Below, piece after piece: positions 51,625 through 60,436 of a DNA stretch of 64,000 nucleotides (positions are counted from its first letter, which is position 1; every line of letters begins with the position of its first letter). The position numbers were made by a program, and so were the translations under genes. The notes beneath the pieces were generated by a model. It saw only the letters and a list, made by a program, of their open reading frames with translations, did no database searches and had not been told where the DNA came from. Source of the DNA: SG8-30 sp964406445 (GTDB lineage Bacteria > Pseudomonadota > Gammaproteobacteria > Steroidobacterales > Steroidobacteraceae); contig CAYORU010000005.1 of NCBI GenBank assembly GCA_964406445.1, positions 62,001 through 126,000 on the forward strand, given 5' to 3'.

Positions 51625-51718
51625 GGCATCCTCCTACGGCACCCGCGCGGACCGCCCTTGCCTGCGCGGCCTGGCTGGTGCAGCTTAGGGCCACCGAGAC
51701 TTCCACGCGGGCTCCCGC

Positions 51719-54289
51719 TTGTCCACCCTGCCCTTTCCCGCGCCGGCCGAGTCGAGCCTCGACTTCGGCATCCTCGTCGAGGCCGGGACCGACATCGTCG
51801 CCGTCACCGACCTCGACACGACCATCCGCTACGTCAACGCCGCGGCGCAGCGCGTGCTCGGCCATGCGCCGCAGGCGCTGATCGGCCGCAAGGTCAAGGA
51901 ACTGCTCACCGCCGAGTCCGTTGCGGCGCTGGAGCGGCGCCTCGCGCCCATCGCCGCGGGTCGGACGCCGGGCCGCGAACCGCGGACCTACGAGTTCATC
52001 GCCGCCGACGGCAGCAGTCGGCACCTCGAGGTGCTGGCCACCGACCTGCGCTCGAATCCGCGCATCCGCGGCCTGTGCGTGGTGGCGCGAGACGTCACCG
52101 ACCGGGTCGACAGCCAGCGCGAGCGGGATGCGCTGGAGCAGCGCCAGCAGCTCGCCACCCGCGCCGCCGGCATCGGCCTGTGGGAATGGGACCTGGAGAC
52201 GCAGTCGATCTTCGCGGACGACTCGGTCCTGCGGCTGTTCCGGCAGCAGGACGACCAGCGCTGGACCGGGCCGGAGGACTTCATCGCGCGCTTCGTCGCG
52301 GCCGACCGTCCGGCGCTCGCGGAGGCCATGCGCACCGCCGTGCACGGCACGCCTCCCGGCGAGTGCACCGTGCGTCTCGAGCTGCCGGAAGGCCGCGAAC
52401 GCTGGCTCTACATCTGCGGCCAGCGGGCGCGCGATGCGCAGGGCAAGTTCCGGGTGCTCGGCCTGGTCATGGACGTTTCCGCGCACAAGCTGGCGGAGCT
52501 CGAGCTGGCGCGGCGGCGCGAGTCGCTCGGCCTCGCCTCGGAGGCCGCCGGCCTGTCCGTGTGGACCTGGGAACCCGAGCAGGACACGCTGTCGGTGGAC
52601 GATCGCTTCGCGGACTGGGTCGGCTTGCCCGCCGGCGAGCGGCGGCTGACGCTTTCCGAGTGGGAGGCGTTGCTGCACCCGGAGGACCGCGGGCGGCTGA
52701 TGGCCGAGGCGGGCGAGCTCCTCGCGGGCGGGCTCGATTCCTTCGACTCCACCTACCGGTTGCGCCGGCCCGACGGCGGCTGGCGCTGGGTGATGGACCG
52801 TGGCCGGGTCTCGGGACGGGACGACGCAGGACGCGCGCTGCGGGTCCACGGCGTCGCGATCGACGTGGACGATCGCAAGCGCACCGAACAGGCGCTCGCC
52901 GACCAGCGCCTGCAGCTTCGCCTCGCGCTGGACGCCGCGCGCCTCGGCCTGTGGGACTGGCATGTGCAGGCCCACCGGCTGTTCGTCGACGAGCGCTACT
53001 GCGAGATCGTCGGCACGACGCCCGAGGAGATCCGCTCTCATCCCCTCACGCTGAGCCGGCGCCTGCGCCAGGAGGATCGCCAGCGACTGAACGGCCGGGT
53101 GCAGGAAGTCCTGGGCGGGGAGGCCGAGGAGCTCGAGTTCGACGCTTCGCTGCTTCGTCCCGACGGCAGCATCCGGATCGTCTCGATCCGCGGCGCGGTG
53201 TCCGAACGCGAAGGCGACGGCCGCCCGGCGCGGATGACAGGCACGATCGCGGACGTCACCGACCGTGAGCGCATTCGGGAGCTTTCGCGCTCGAGCGAGG
53301 CGATCGCGCGGATCGGCAGCTACTCTCACGACCTCGTCACGGGACGGGTCACCTGGAGCGAGGGCTGCCACCGCATTCTTCAGCTGCCGCCGAGCTTCGA
53401 TCCCGAGCCCGCCTCCGTCGTGCGCCTGATCGCCCCGGGCAGCGCCGACCGGGCGAAGGAGCTGTTCCGCGCCGCGCGCGAGGACGGTGTGCCCTACGAC
53501 GCCGAGCTCGAGTTCGTCGACGGTACGGGCGCGAGGGTGTGGCTGCGGGCCTGCTGCAGCATCGAGAGTTTCGAGGGCCGGCCGGTACGGATCCACGGCA
53601 TCGTGCAGGACATCAGCGCACGCAAGCAGCTCGAGCGTGAGCTGCTCGAGGTGGCCAACCGGGAGCAGCAGCGGCTCGGCAGCGAGTTGCACGACGGGCT
53701 CGGGCAGGAACTGACGGGCGTTTCGCTGATGCTCGAGGCCATGGCGCAGCAGCTCGGCGAGACGCGCCCTGCGCTGAAGACCCAGTTCGATCGCCTGCGC
53801 GGGCTGGTGAGCAGCTCGATCCAGGAGACGCGGGCGCTGGCGCACGGGCTGGCGCCGGTCAGCCTGCGCCGCGGCGGCCTGGAGGCGGCGCTCCGGCTCC
53901 TGACGGAACAGGTCGAGATGTCCAGCCAGATCCGCATCGCGCTCGAACTCCACGTCGCGGCGCCGCTGTCGCTCGACGAGATCGCGGGCAACCACGTCTA
54001 TCGCATCGCGCAGGAAGCCCTCGCCAACGCCGTGCGCCACGGACGGCCCGCCCGGGTCACCGTTAAACTGCGCTCGACGGCCACCGAGTTCGAACTCGCG
54101 GTCGAGGACGACGGCCCGGGGTTGCCGCAGCCACCACCGAACCCCGGCTTCGGCATGCGCAGCATGCGCTACCGCGCCGAGGCCGTCGGCGGCACGCTGT
54201 CCATCGGTCCCGGCATCGGGGGCGGGACCACGGTGCGGCTGCTCTGTCCGCGCCCCGCGCAGCCGCTCGTCTCACCCGGCGAGGGCTAG
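51719..54289 (+). CDS. Soluble multi-PAS sensor histidine kinase (HisKA_3/NarL type)
   Basis: An 856-residue cytosolic kinase with no membrane helix. About five PAS repeats (roughly residues 17-130, 140-260, 265-390, 395-520 and 525-630) precede a HisKA_3 dimerisation domain with H658 (GSELHDGLGQELTGVSLMLEA) and an HATPase domain (IAQEALANAVRHG, EDDGPGLPQ). This kinase type normally pairs with NarL/FixJ-like regulators, but none is adjacent. The TTG at 51719 is the only start covering the first PAS; no strong ribosome site. Signal unknown. Confidence 0.85.
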   Translation: MSTLPFPAPAESSLDFGILVEAGTDIVAVTDLDTTIRYVNAAAQRVLGHAPQALIGRKVKELLTAESVAALERRLAPIAAGRTPGREPRTYEFIAADGSSRHLEVLATDLRSNPRIRGLCVVARDVTDRVDSQRERDALEQRQQLATRAAGIGLWEWDLETQSIFADDSVLRLFRQQDDQRWTGPEDFIARFVAADRPALAEAMRTAVHGTPPGECTVRLELPEGRERWLYICGQRARDAQGKFRVLGLVMDVSAHKLAELELARRRESLGLASEAAGLSVWTWEPEQDTLSVDDRFADWVGLPAGERRLTLSEWEALLHPEDRGRLMAEAGELLAGGLDSFDSTYRLRRPDGGWRWVMDRGRVSGRDDAGRALRVHGVAIDVDDRKRTEQALADQRLQLRLALDAARLGLWDWHVQAHRLFVDERYCEIVGTTPEEIRSHPLTLSRRLRQEDRQRLNGRVQEVLGGEAEELEFDASLLRPDGSIRIVSIRGAVSEREGDGRPARMTGTIADVTDRERIRELSRSSEAIARIGSYSHDLVTGRVTWSEGCHRILQLPPSFDPEPASVVRLIAPGSADRAKELFRAAREDGVPYDAELEFVDGTGARVWLRACCSIESFEGRPVRIHGIVQDISARKQLERELLEVANREQQRLGSELHDGLGQELTGVSLMLEAMAQQLGETRPALKTQFDRLRGLVSSSIQETRALAHGLAPVSLRRGGLEAALRLLTEQVEMSSQIRIALELHVAAPLSLDEIAGNHVYRIAQEALANAVRHGRPARVTVKLRSTATEFELAVEDDGPGLPQPPPNPGFGMRSMRYRAEAVGGTLSIGPGIGGGTTVRLLCPRPAQPLVSPGEG

Positions 54290-54385
54290 CGGCGGCGCGC
54301 CGGCCGGCGGGCAATTCTCGGGTCGGCGCCGTCCGCCAGCGTTGCGCTTGCGCCGCCCTCCTCGCCGGCTATCCTTGGCGGGGCC

Positions 54386-55258
54386 ATGTCAGCTTGCATC
54401 CGCAGAATCATCGAGCCCCGCCCGCGCGACCTCGGCGGCTTCAGCGTCCGCCGCATCCTGCCGGCGGGCGGCCTGCAGATGGTCGGGCCCTTCATCTTCC
54501 TCGATCACATCGGCCCGGCGGATTTCGCGCCTGGCGAGGGGATCGACGTGCGCCCGCACCCGCACATCGGCCTCGCGACGGTGACTTATCTGTTCGAGGG
54601 AAGCCTCGACCATCGCGACAGCCTCGGCTGCCAGCAGACCATCGAGCCGGGCGCCGTCAACTGGATGACGGCCGGTCGGGGCATCGTGCACTCGGAGCGC
54701 ACCGGCGCAGGACCCCGTGCGCACGGCCATCGCATCCACGGCATCCAGTCCTGGGTGGCGCTGCCGCGCGAACACGAGGAGACCTCCCCCGCTTTCCACC
54801 ACCACCCCGCGGCGACCCTGCCGCTGTTCAGGGTCGGCGGCGCGACGCTCAGGGTCATCGCCGGCTCGGCCTTCGGCCGCACGGCGCCGGTCGCGACGCT
54901 CACGCCGACCCTGTACGTGGACCTTGCGCTGGAGGCCGGGGGCGGCCTCGTGCTGCCGGACGAGCACGCCGAACGGGCCGTGTACGTCGCCTCCGGCAGC
55001 ATCATGGTCGACGGCGCGACGCTCGCCGAGGGCCGGCTGGCGGTGATCGAGCCGGGATCCCGCCCGTCGCTCGAGTCCGCGGACGGCGCGCGGGTGATGA
55101 TCGTCGGCGGCGCGCCCGCCGACGGGCCCCGCTACATCTGGTGGAACTTCGTGTCGAGCTCCCGCGCCCGGATCGACCGCGCCGGCGAAGACTGGCAGTT
55201 CGGCCGCTTCCCGCGCGTGCCCGGCGAGACCGAGTTCATCCCTCTGCCGGAGCGCTGA
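54386..55258 (+). CDS. Pirin-family cupin protein
   Basis: A 290-residue bicupin. The metal-binding residues of the N-terminal cupin are present: H58, H60 (RPHPHIGLATVTYLFEG), H102 and E104 (VHSERT). Pirins bind iron and act as quercetinases or in transcription/redox sensing. The C-terminal half shows the SSSRARIDRAGEDW motif. Start at ATG 54386. It overlaps the convergent WYL regulator gene by 23 bp at the 3' end. Confidence 0.9.
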   Translation: MSACIRRIIEPRPRDLGGFSVRRILPAGGLQMVGPFIFLDHIGPADFAPGEGIDVRPHPHIGLATVTYLFEGSLDHRDSLGCQQTIEPGAVNWMTAGRGIVHSERTGAGPRAHGHRIHGIQSWVALPREHEETSPAFHHHPAATLPLFRVGGATLRVIAGSAFGRTAPVATLTPTLYVDLALEAGGGLVLPDEHAERAVYVASGSIMVDGATLAEGRLAVIEPGSRPSLESADGARVMIVGGAPADGPRYIWWNFVSSSRARIDRAGEDWQFGRFPRVPGETEFIPLPER

Positions 55259-56228
55259 CTGGCGCCGACCCGTAGCGGAGCGCCGCGCGGGACAGCTCGG
55301 CGGCGACCTCGGCGCGCAACGCGGCGGGGGCGAGCACTTCGACGTCGGACCCGAAGCGCAGGATGTCCATCACGAGTTCCGGCGACTGGCTGTAGGGCAG
55401 CTCGAGGACGTAGCTCCCGTCGGGCTCGAGCCGCCCCGCCTGCCGCGAGTGCCAGGTCTCGTCGGCCACCCAGCGTCCGCGCGCGCCGCTGAAGCGCAGC
55501 ACGGCGGTCTCGGTGGCCTCGCCGGCGAAGATGCCGTAGCCGGCCCGCAGCACCCGGTCGAGGTCGGCGTCCGCCACGTCGTCGGCCGCCTGGTCGAGCA
55601 CCCGCGCATCGCGGATCGCATCGACGGCGAAGGTCCGGAGGTCGTCCCGGCCGTGACACCAGGCGTCGAGGTACCAGTTGTACCGGTAATGCACCAGCCG
55701 CTGCGGCGAGACGACGCGGCGGCTCTCCTGCCCGGTCGCGCGCCGCAGGTGGCGGATCTCGACCCGCTTGCGGTTGAGCAGCGCGACCGACAGCGTCTCG
55801 AACACGTCGCGCGCCACCCGCCGCGTGCCCATCGGCAGGACCTTGATCCGTCGTCGCACCTCGTGGTGGCCGGCGTCCCCGGCCTCGATGACCTGCGACA
55901 GCCGCGCCTTGAGCGGCTCGAGCTGGCGACCCAGCAGCCCCGGCTCCAGCTGGCCGAGCAGATGCTCGATCTCGAGCAGCGCGTAGACCTCGGCCGGCGT
56001 GAACCACACGCCCGGCAGTTCCTCCGCCTCCGCCTCCGGGTCGAGCACGTAGGCCTGCCGCTCCGCCGACCAGAGGATCGGCACGTTCAGGCGGTCGCGC
56101 ATGTACTCGATGTCGCGCTTGAAGGTCGAGTGCGAGACCTCGAGCTGCTCCTCGACCTCGCGGCGCGTCAGCGCCCCCTTCTCGAGCAGCAGGCGCCGGA
56201 TCCGGTAGAAGCGCTCCGTGCGGTCCAC
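55236..56228 (-). CDS. WYL-domain transcriptional regulator
   Basis: A 330-residue regulator with an N-terminal winged helix-turn-helix (LLEKGALTRREVEEQLEVSHSTFKRDIEYMRDRL) and a WYL domain (VVSPQRLVHYRYNWYLDAWCHGRDDLRTFAVDAI) that probably binds a nucleotide or other ligand. It overlaps the pirin gene (23 bp, opposite strand). GTG start at 56228. Target genes unknown. Confidence 0.88.
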   Translation of the reverse strand: MDRTERFYRIRRLLLEKGALTRREVEEQLEVSHSTFKRDIEYMRDRLNVPILWSAERQAYVLDPEAEAEELPGVWFTPAEVYALLEIEHLLGQLEPGLLGRQLEPLKARLSQVIEAGDAGHHEVRRRIKVLPMGTRRVARDVFETLSVALLNRKRVEIRHLRRATGQESRRVVSPQRLVHYRYNWYLDAWCHGRDDLRTFAVDAIRDARVLDQAADDVADADLDRVLRAGYGIFAGEATETAVLRFSGARGRWVADETWHSRQAGRLEPDGSYVLELPYSQSPELVMDILRFGSDVEVLAPAALRAEVAAELSRAALRYGSAPVSAPAEG

Positions 56229-56236
56229 GGCCCGGC

Positions 56237-57367
56237 TCAGCGCGCGGGGCCGAGGCGCAGGATCCGGCTGCCGGTGCCCATGTCGGTCAGCAGGTAGACC
56301 GAGCCGTCGGGGCCCTGGCGCACGTCGCGCACGCGCTCGCCGATCGCGATGCGCTCCTCGTGCGTGACCTTGCCGTCCGGCCCGAACTCGAGCCGCGCGA
56401 CCTGCATCGAGGCGAGGGCGCCGACCAGCACGCTGCCCTGCCAGCCGGGAATCGCCCCGGCCGTGTAGAAGGCCATGCCGGAGGGGGCGATGGATGGCAC
56501 CCAGTAGTGCAGCGGCTGCTCCATGCCGGCCTTGGCGGTGCCCTCGCCGATCTTCGGACCGTGGTACTCGCGGCCGTAGGTGATCACCGGCCAGCCATAG
56601 TTCAGACCGGCGCGCGCGATGTTCACCTCATCGCCGCCGCGCGGGCCGTGCTCGTGCGTCCACAGCTCGCCGGTCGAGGGATGCAGCGCGGCACCCTGGA
56701 TGTTGCGGTGGCCGTAGGACCAGATCTCCGGCTTCGCGCCCGGCCGGCCGGCGAAGGGGTTGCCTGCCGGAACGCTGCCGTCCGGATTGATGCGCACCAC
56801 CGTGCCGATGTGGGTGCCGAGGTCCTGCGCGCTGTCGCGCTGGCTGCCACGGTCGCCCATCGTGACGTACAGGCGGCCCTCGCGATCGAAGACGAGGCGC
56901 GAGCCGAAATGGTGCCGGGCGTCGATGGCCGGGTCCTGGCGGAAGATCACCTGCACGTCCTCGAGCCGGTCCGCGCCGAGGCGTCCACGCGCGACCGCGG
57001 TGCGCGCCTTGCCGCCCACCGGCTCGGAGAAGCTCAGGTAAACGAGGCGGTTGCTGGAGAAGCCGGGGTCGAGGGCGACGTCGAGCAGGCCGCCCTGGCC
57101 CTGCGCGAACACGGCCGGCACGCCGGCGAGCGGCGCCGACAGCTCGCCCGAGGCACTCACGTAGCGCAGCCGGCCAGGCTTCTCCGTCACGAGCATCCGG
57201 CCGTCGGGCAGGAAGGCGAGTCCCCAGGGGGCCTCGAGACCGCCCGCAATGGCCTCGAGCCGCAGGTCACCCCGCTCGGTGCGGACGACCTTGTCCTCTT
57301 CCTGCGCCGAGGCGCAGCCCACCGCCGCGGCCAGCCCGACCGCCAGCCAGAAAGACCTCAGGTTCAT
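56237..57367 (-). CDS. PQQ-dependent soluble aldose sugar dehydrogenase-like
   Basis: A 376-residue secreted beta-propeller enzyme of the GDH/HHIP family. Signal peptide (cleavage near ASAQ), VALDPGFSSNRLVYLSFSEP, RHHFGSRLVFDREGRLYVTMGDRG, WSYGHRNIQGAALHPSTGELW, EHGPRGGDEVNIARAGLNYGWPV. It oxidises aldoses in the periplasm with PQQ and Ca2+; PQQ synthesis genes are not in the window. The ATG at 57367 gives the signal peptide. Divergent from the quinone oxidoreductase gene with only 35 bp between. Confidence 0.9.
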   Translation of the reverse strand: MNLRSFWLAVGLAAAVGCASAQEEDKVVRTERGDLRLEAIAGGLEAPWGLAFLPDGRMLVTEKPGRLRYVSASGELSAPLAGVPAVFAQGQGGLLDVALDPGFSSNRLVYLSFSEPVGGKARTAVARGRLGADRLEDVQVIFRQDPAIDARHHFGSRLVFDREGRLYVTMGDRGSQRDSAQDLGTHIGTVVRINPDGSVPAGNPFAGRPGAKPEIWSYGHRNIQGAALHPSTGELWTHEHGPRGGDEVNIARAGLNYGWPVITYGREYHGPKIGEGTAKAGMEQPLHYWVPSIAPSGMAFYTAGAIPGWQGSVLVGALASMQVARLEFGPDGKVTHEERIAIGERVRDVRQGPDGSVYLLTDMGTGSRILRLGPAR

Positions 57368-57402
57368 CGTTTCGATCCTCCGCAGCAACCTACAATTACG
57401 GG

Positions 57403-58467
57403 ATGCCAGTCGAACGCCGCTCGTGGCAACTGCCCTCGGCGGGTTCCCTCGACCGCCTCTCGCTGGTCGAGGAATCGCTCGAAGAGCCTGGGCCAGGGGA
57501 GGCAAGGCTACGGGTCGAAGCCGTCGGGCTCAACTTCGCCGACGTCTTCGCCTGCCAGGGCCTCTATTCGGCGACGCCGTCGGGCGCCTTCACGCCGGGC
57601 CTCGAGTGCGCCGGCACTGTCGAGGCCCTCGGACCTCCGCGCGGCGACGAGGCCGGGCCCCGGCTCGTCGTCGGTGACCGGGTGGCCGTGCTCACCCGCT
57701 TCGGCGGGTACGCCACGGCGCTCAACTTCGACCCTCGGTACGCCGTGCCGTTCCCGGCCGGGTGGAGCGCGGCTGAGGCGGCCGCCTGGCCGGTCCAGGC
57801 GCTGACGGCCTGGTACGCCCTCGTCCCGCTCGGCGGGATGCGCGCCGGCGCGGTCGTGCTGGTGCAGTCTGCGGCCGGCGGCGTCGGCCTGCAGGCGCTG
57901 TCGATGATCGAGTCGCTGGGCGGACGCGCGATCGCTGCGGTCGGCAGCGAGGAGAAGCGACGCTTCCTCGTCGAGCGGCGCGGCCTCGCGCCAGAGGCCG
58001 TCTGCATTCGTCACCGGCGCCGCTTCGGGCGCCAGCTGGACGCCGCGCTGGCTGCGGCCGGCGCGCAGGGCCTCGACCTCGTCCTGGACGCCGTGCTCGG
58101 CCCCTTCTTCCGCCCGGCCTTCGAGCGCCTGGCGCCTGAGGGGCGCTACGTCCTGTTCGGCGCCGCGGACTTCATGGGCCGCGGCCCGCGGCCGAACTAC
58201 CTGTCGCTCGCCTGGCGCTGGCTCAGGCGGCCCCGCCCCGATCCGCTGGCGATGATTTCCGCCAACCGCAGCCTGATGGCCTTCAACCTGATCTGGCTGT
58301 GGGAGTCTGTCGAGCGGGTGCCCGCTGCCGTCGAGGCCATCCGCGGACTCGTCCGGGAGCCGCCGCTCGTAGGCGAGCGACTGCCCTTCGACGAGGCACC
58401 CGCGGCGCTGCGGCTGCTCCAGTCCGGCAGCACGGTCGGCAAGGTCGTGCTCGACGTCAGACCGTGA
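57403..58467 (+). CDS. Quinone-oxidoreductase-type MDR protein
   Basis: A 354-residue medium-chain dehydrogenase/reductase of the QOR/VAT-1 type. GLNFADVFACQGLYSATPS and PGLECAGTVEALG are typical, the cofactor loop is VLVQSAAGGVGLQALSMI. No catalytic zinc ligands, so it is an NAD(P)H:quinone or enone reductase. Converges on the Rieske gene with 11 bp overlap. ATG at 57403. Confidence 0.88.
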   Translation: MPVERRSWQLPSAGSLDRLSLVEESLEEPGPGEARLRVEAVGLNFADVFACQGLYSATPSGAFTPGLECAGTVEALGPPRGDEAGPRLVVGDRVAVLTRFGGYATALNFDPRYAVPFPAGWSAAEAAAWPVQALTAWYALVPLGGMRAGAVVLVQSAAGGVGLQALSMIESLGGRAIAAVGSEEKRRFLVERRGLAPEAVCIRHRRRFGRQLDAALAAAGAQGLDLVLDAVLGPFFRPAFERLAPEGRYVLFGAADFMGRGPRPNYLSLAWRWLRRPRPDPLAMISANRSLMAFNLIWLWESVERVPAAVEAIRGLVREPPLVGERLPFDEAPAALRLLQSGSTVGKVVLDVRP

Positions 58468-58804
58468 CGCGCACGTCGCCCTTGATGACGGTCACCTTGT
58501 AGGTCTTCAGGGCCTTTTCCGAACGCAGGACGTTCAGCAGCTGCACGCCCGGCGGGAAGTTTGCCCACTCCACCACCCGGCCCGTGCGGATGTCGAAACG
58601 CGCGCGATGGAACGGGCAGCGGACCTGGCAGCCCTCCACGATCTTGCCCTTCGCAAGCGGCGCGAAGACGTGGGTGCAGGTCGCCTGAGTGGCGAAGAAG
58701 CCGTCCTCGAGATGGTAGACCACCACCTTGGTCGCGCCGGCCGCGAAGGCCTTCATGCTGCCGACCGGCAGTTCGCTCTCCTTGCAGACCGTGTGTGTCG
58801 CCAT
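58457..58804 (-). CDS. Rieske 2Fe-2S ferredoxin
   Basis: A 115-residue single-domain Rieske protein. The cluster ligands are C43-x-H45 (ATCTHVFAPL) and C63-x2-H66 (RCPFHRARF). It acts as a soluble electron carrier, for instance to an oxygenase or reductase. The ATG at 58804 is preceded by GAGGGATGC; the longer upstream start was not used. Last gene of a minus-strand set with the NYN protein and YceH; overlaps the convergent MDR gene. Confidence 0.9.
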   Translation of the reverse strand: MATHTVCKESELPVGSMKAFAAGATKVVVYHLEDGFFATQATCTHVFAPLAKGKIVEGCQVRCPFHRARFDIRTGRVVEWANFPPGVQLLNVLRSEKALKTYKVTVIKGDVRVTV

Positions 58805-58820
58805 GCATCCCTCCCGAGCG

Positions 58821-59636
58821 TCAGTGCGCAAGGACCTTGCGGATGATGTAGCCGCCGGACTTGGCGTCGTGCTCGATGTCCAGCAGCTTCCGGTCCCGGG
58901 CCTCCTCCAGCAGTTTGCCGAAAGTCCGGAAGCCGTGGTAGGTCTCGTTGAAGCCGGGTTTGCGGCGCTTGAGCGCCTGCTTGACCATCGAGCCCCAGAG
59001 CTTCTCCTCCGAGTCGCGCTCCTCGAGCAGGTCCTCGACGGTCTCGATCACGAGGTCGAAGGCCTCCTGCCGGCGCTCCTCGTCCGGGGACGGCGCCGCC
59101 TTCTCGGCAGGTTTGGCCGCGGCGCGGGTCCGCCGCCGGCCGGCCTTGGCCTGCTCCGCCTGCCGGGCCAGGTCGTCGTAGTAGATGAACTCGTCGCAGT
59201 TGGCGATCAGCAGGTCCGAGGCCGAGTTCTTGACGCCGAGGCCGATCACGGTCTTGTTGTTCTCGCGCAGCTTGCTCACGAGCGGCGAGAAGTCCGAGTC
59301 GCCGCTGACGATCACGAAGCTGTCCACGTGCGACTTGGTATAGCAGAGGTCGAGGGCGTCCACCACCATGCGGATGTCGGCCGAGTTCTTGCCGGACTGC
59401 CGCACGTGCGGGATGTCGATGAGCTCGAAGGCCGCCTCGTGCATGGCCGCCTTGAACTCCTTGTAGCGATGCCAGTCGCAGTAGGCCTTCTTCACCACGA
59501 TGTTGCCCTTGAGCAGCAGGCGCTCGAGGACCTTCTTGATGTCGAAGGCGGCGAACTTGGCGTCGCGCACGCCGAGGGCGACGTTCTCGAAATCGCAGAA
59601 CACGGCCATGATGCGCGTGTCGGGCGGGGTGCTCAT
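58821..59636 (-). CDS. NYN-domain nuclease-like protein with LOTUS/OST-HTH domain
   Basis: A 271-residue protein. NYN/PIN-like nuclease fold at residues 8-155 with acidic residues in VFCDFENVALG, SADIRMVVDALDL and IVSGDSDFSPLVSKLREN; these could coordinate metal for RNA cleavage. After a basic, Ala-rich linker (about 160-185) an OST-HTH/LOTUS domain follows (about 190-268: WGSMVKQALKRRKPGFNETY, FGKLLEEARDRKLLDI). LOTUS domains bind RNA or proteins, so an RNA-processing role is likely. Overlaps yceH by 4 bp (ATGA). Confidence 0.9.
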   Translation of the reverse strand: MSTPPDTRIMAVFCDFENVALGVRDAKFAAFDIKKVLERLLLKGNIVVKKAYCDWHRYKEFKAAMHEAAFELIDIPHVRQSGKNSADIRMVVDALDLCYTKSHVDSFVIVSGDSDFSPLVSKLRENNKTVIGLGVKNSASDLLIANCDEFIYYDDLARQAEQAKAGRRRTRAAAKPAEKAAPSPDEERRQEAFDLVIETVEDLLEERDSEEKLWGSMVKQALKRRKPGFNETYHGFRTFGKLLEEARDRKLLDIEHDAKSGGYIIRKVLAH

Positions 59637-60355
59637 GTGCGCTCCGGCGGCGAGGCGGCCGCCTCGGCCCCGAGTTTACGCTGGAGTTCCGCCACGACGG
59701 CGCCCAATCGCCCGACCTCGGCCTCCAGCCGCGCCAGCCGCGCGGAAGTCGAAGGCGTCGCGTCATCGCCGGGCGAGCCGGTCGCCGCCGGCGGCGGCGG
59801 TGCCTCCACCGGCGGCTCGCCCGAGAACAGGTGCGCGTAACGGGCTTCCCGCTGGCCTGGCGCCCGTGCCAGAGGCACGACGTAGGGCCCGTCCTGCCGC
59901 GCAGCCAGGCCGTCCAGGAGCCGTTCGACCTCCTCGACGTCTCCGAAGGCGTGCAGGCGCGCGCCGTGGGTGCGCAGCTCGCCCGCCGTCTGCGGGCCGC
60001 GCAGCAGCAGCTCGCAGATCACGGCGACCTCGCCGGGCGAGAATTTCCGGCTGCCGAACTCCGTGTTGCAGAACAGGTGGCGGTACTTGGGCACCCGGCT
60101 GCCGAAACCCGATCGGTCGACGACCAGCGCCCGCTTGGCCAGGGCGTCGAGCGTGCGCTGCACGTCGCGCTCGGCGAGGGTCATCAACGGGTCCCGGTTC
60201 GACTTCTGGTTGCAGGCCGCCGTCAGCGAGTTGAGCGACAGCGGATACTGGTCCGGGGTGGTGATTTCCTTCTCCAGGAGCGCGCCGATGACGCGCGCCT
60301 CCTCAGGGGTCAGTTCCAGCTTCAAGGCGAGGCACTCCGGGACCAGGGCGCCCAT
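59633..60355 (-). CDS. yceH: YceH (UPF0502/DUF480) protein
   Basis: A 240-residue DUF480 protein with two winged-helix-like repeats: LTPEEARVIGALLEKEITTP, DQYPLSLNSLTAACNQKSNR and the second half starting FSPGEVAVICELLLRGPQTAGELR. A Pro/Ala-rich linker precedes a C-terminal coiled coil (LARLEAEVGRLGAVVAELQRKL), longer than E. coli YceH. Function unknown. The ATG at 60355 gives the normal start; the huge in-frame frame reaching 63184 is antisense reading of the next gene. It couples to the NYN gene. Confidence 0.92.
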   Translation of the reverse strand: MGALVPECLALKLELTPEEARVIGALLEKEITTPDQYPLSLNSLTAACNQKSNRDPLMTLAERDVQRTLDALAKRALVVDRSGFGSRVPKYRHLFCNTEFGSRKFSPGEVAVICELLLRGPQTAGELRTHGARLHAFGDVEEVERLLDGLAARQDGPYVVPLARAPGQREARYAHLFSGEPPVEAPPPPAATGSPGDDATPSTSARLARLEAEVGRLGAVVAELQRKLGAEAAASPPERT

Positions 60356-60436
60356 TGTGCCTCGTCGCGCGCCTGCGCGTACTGGACGACTCGTCGCCGT
60401 GCCCCGGAGAGGCCAGCGCGATAAGATGCTGGCCCG

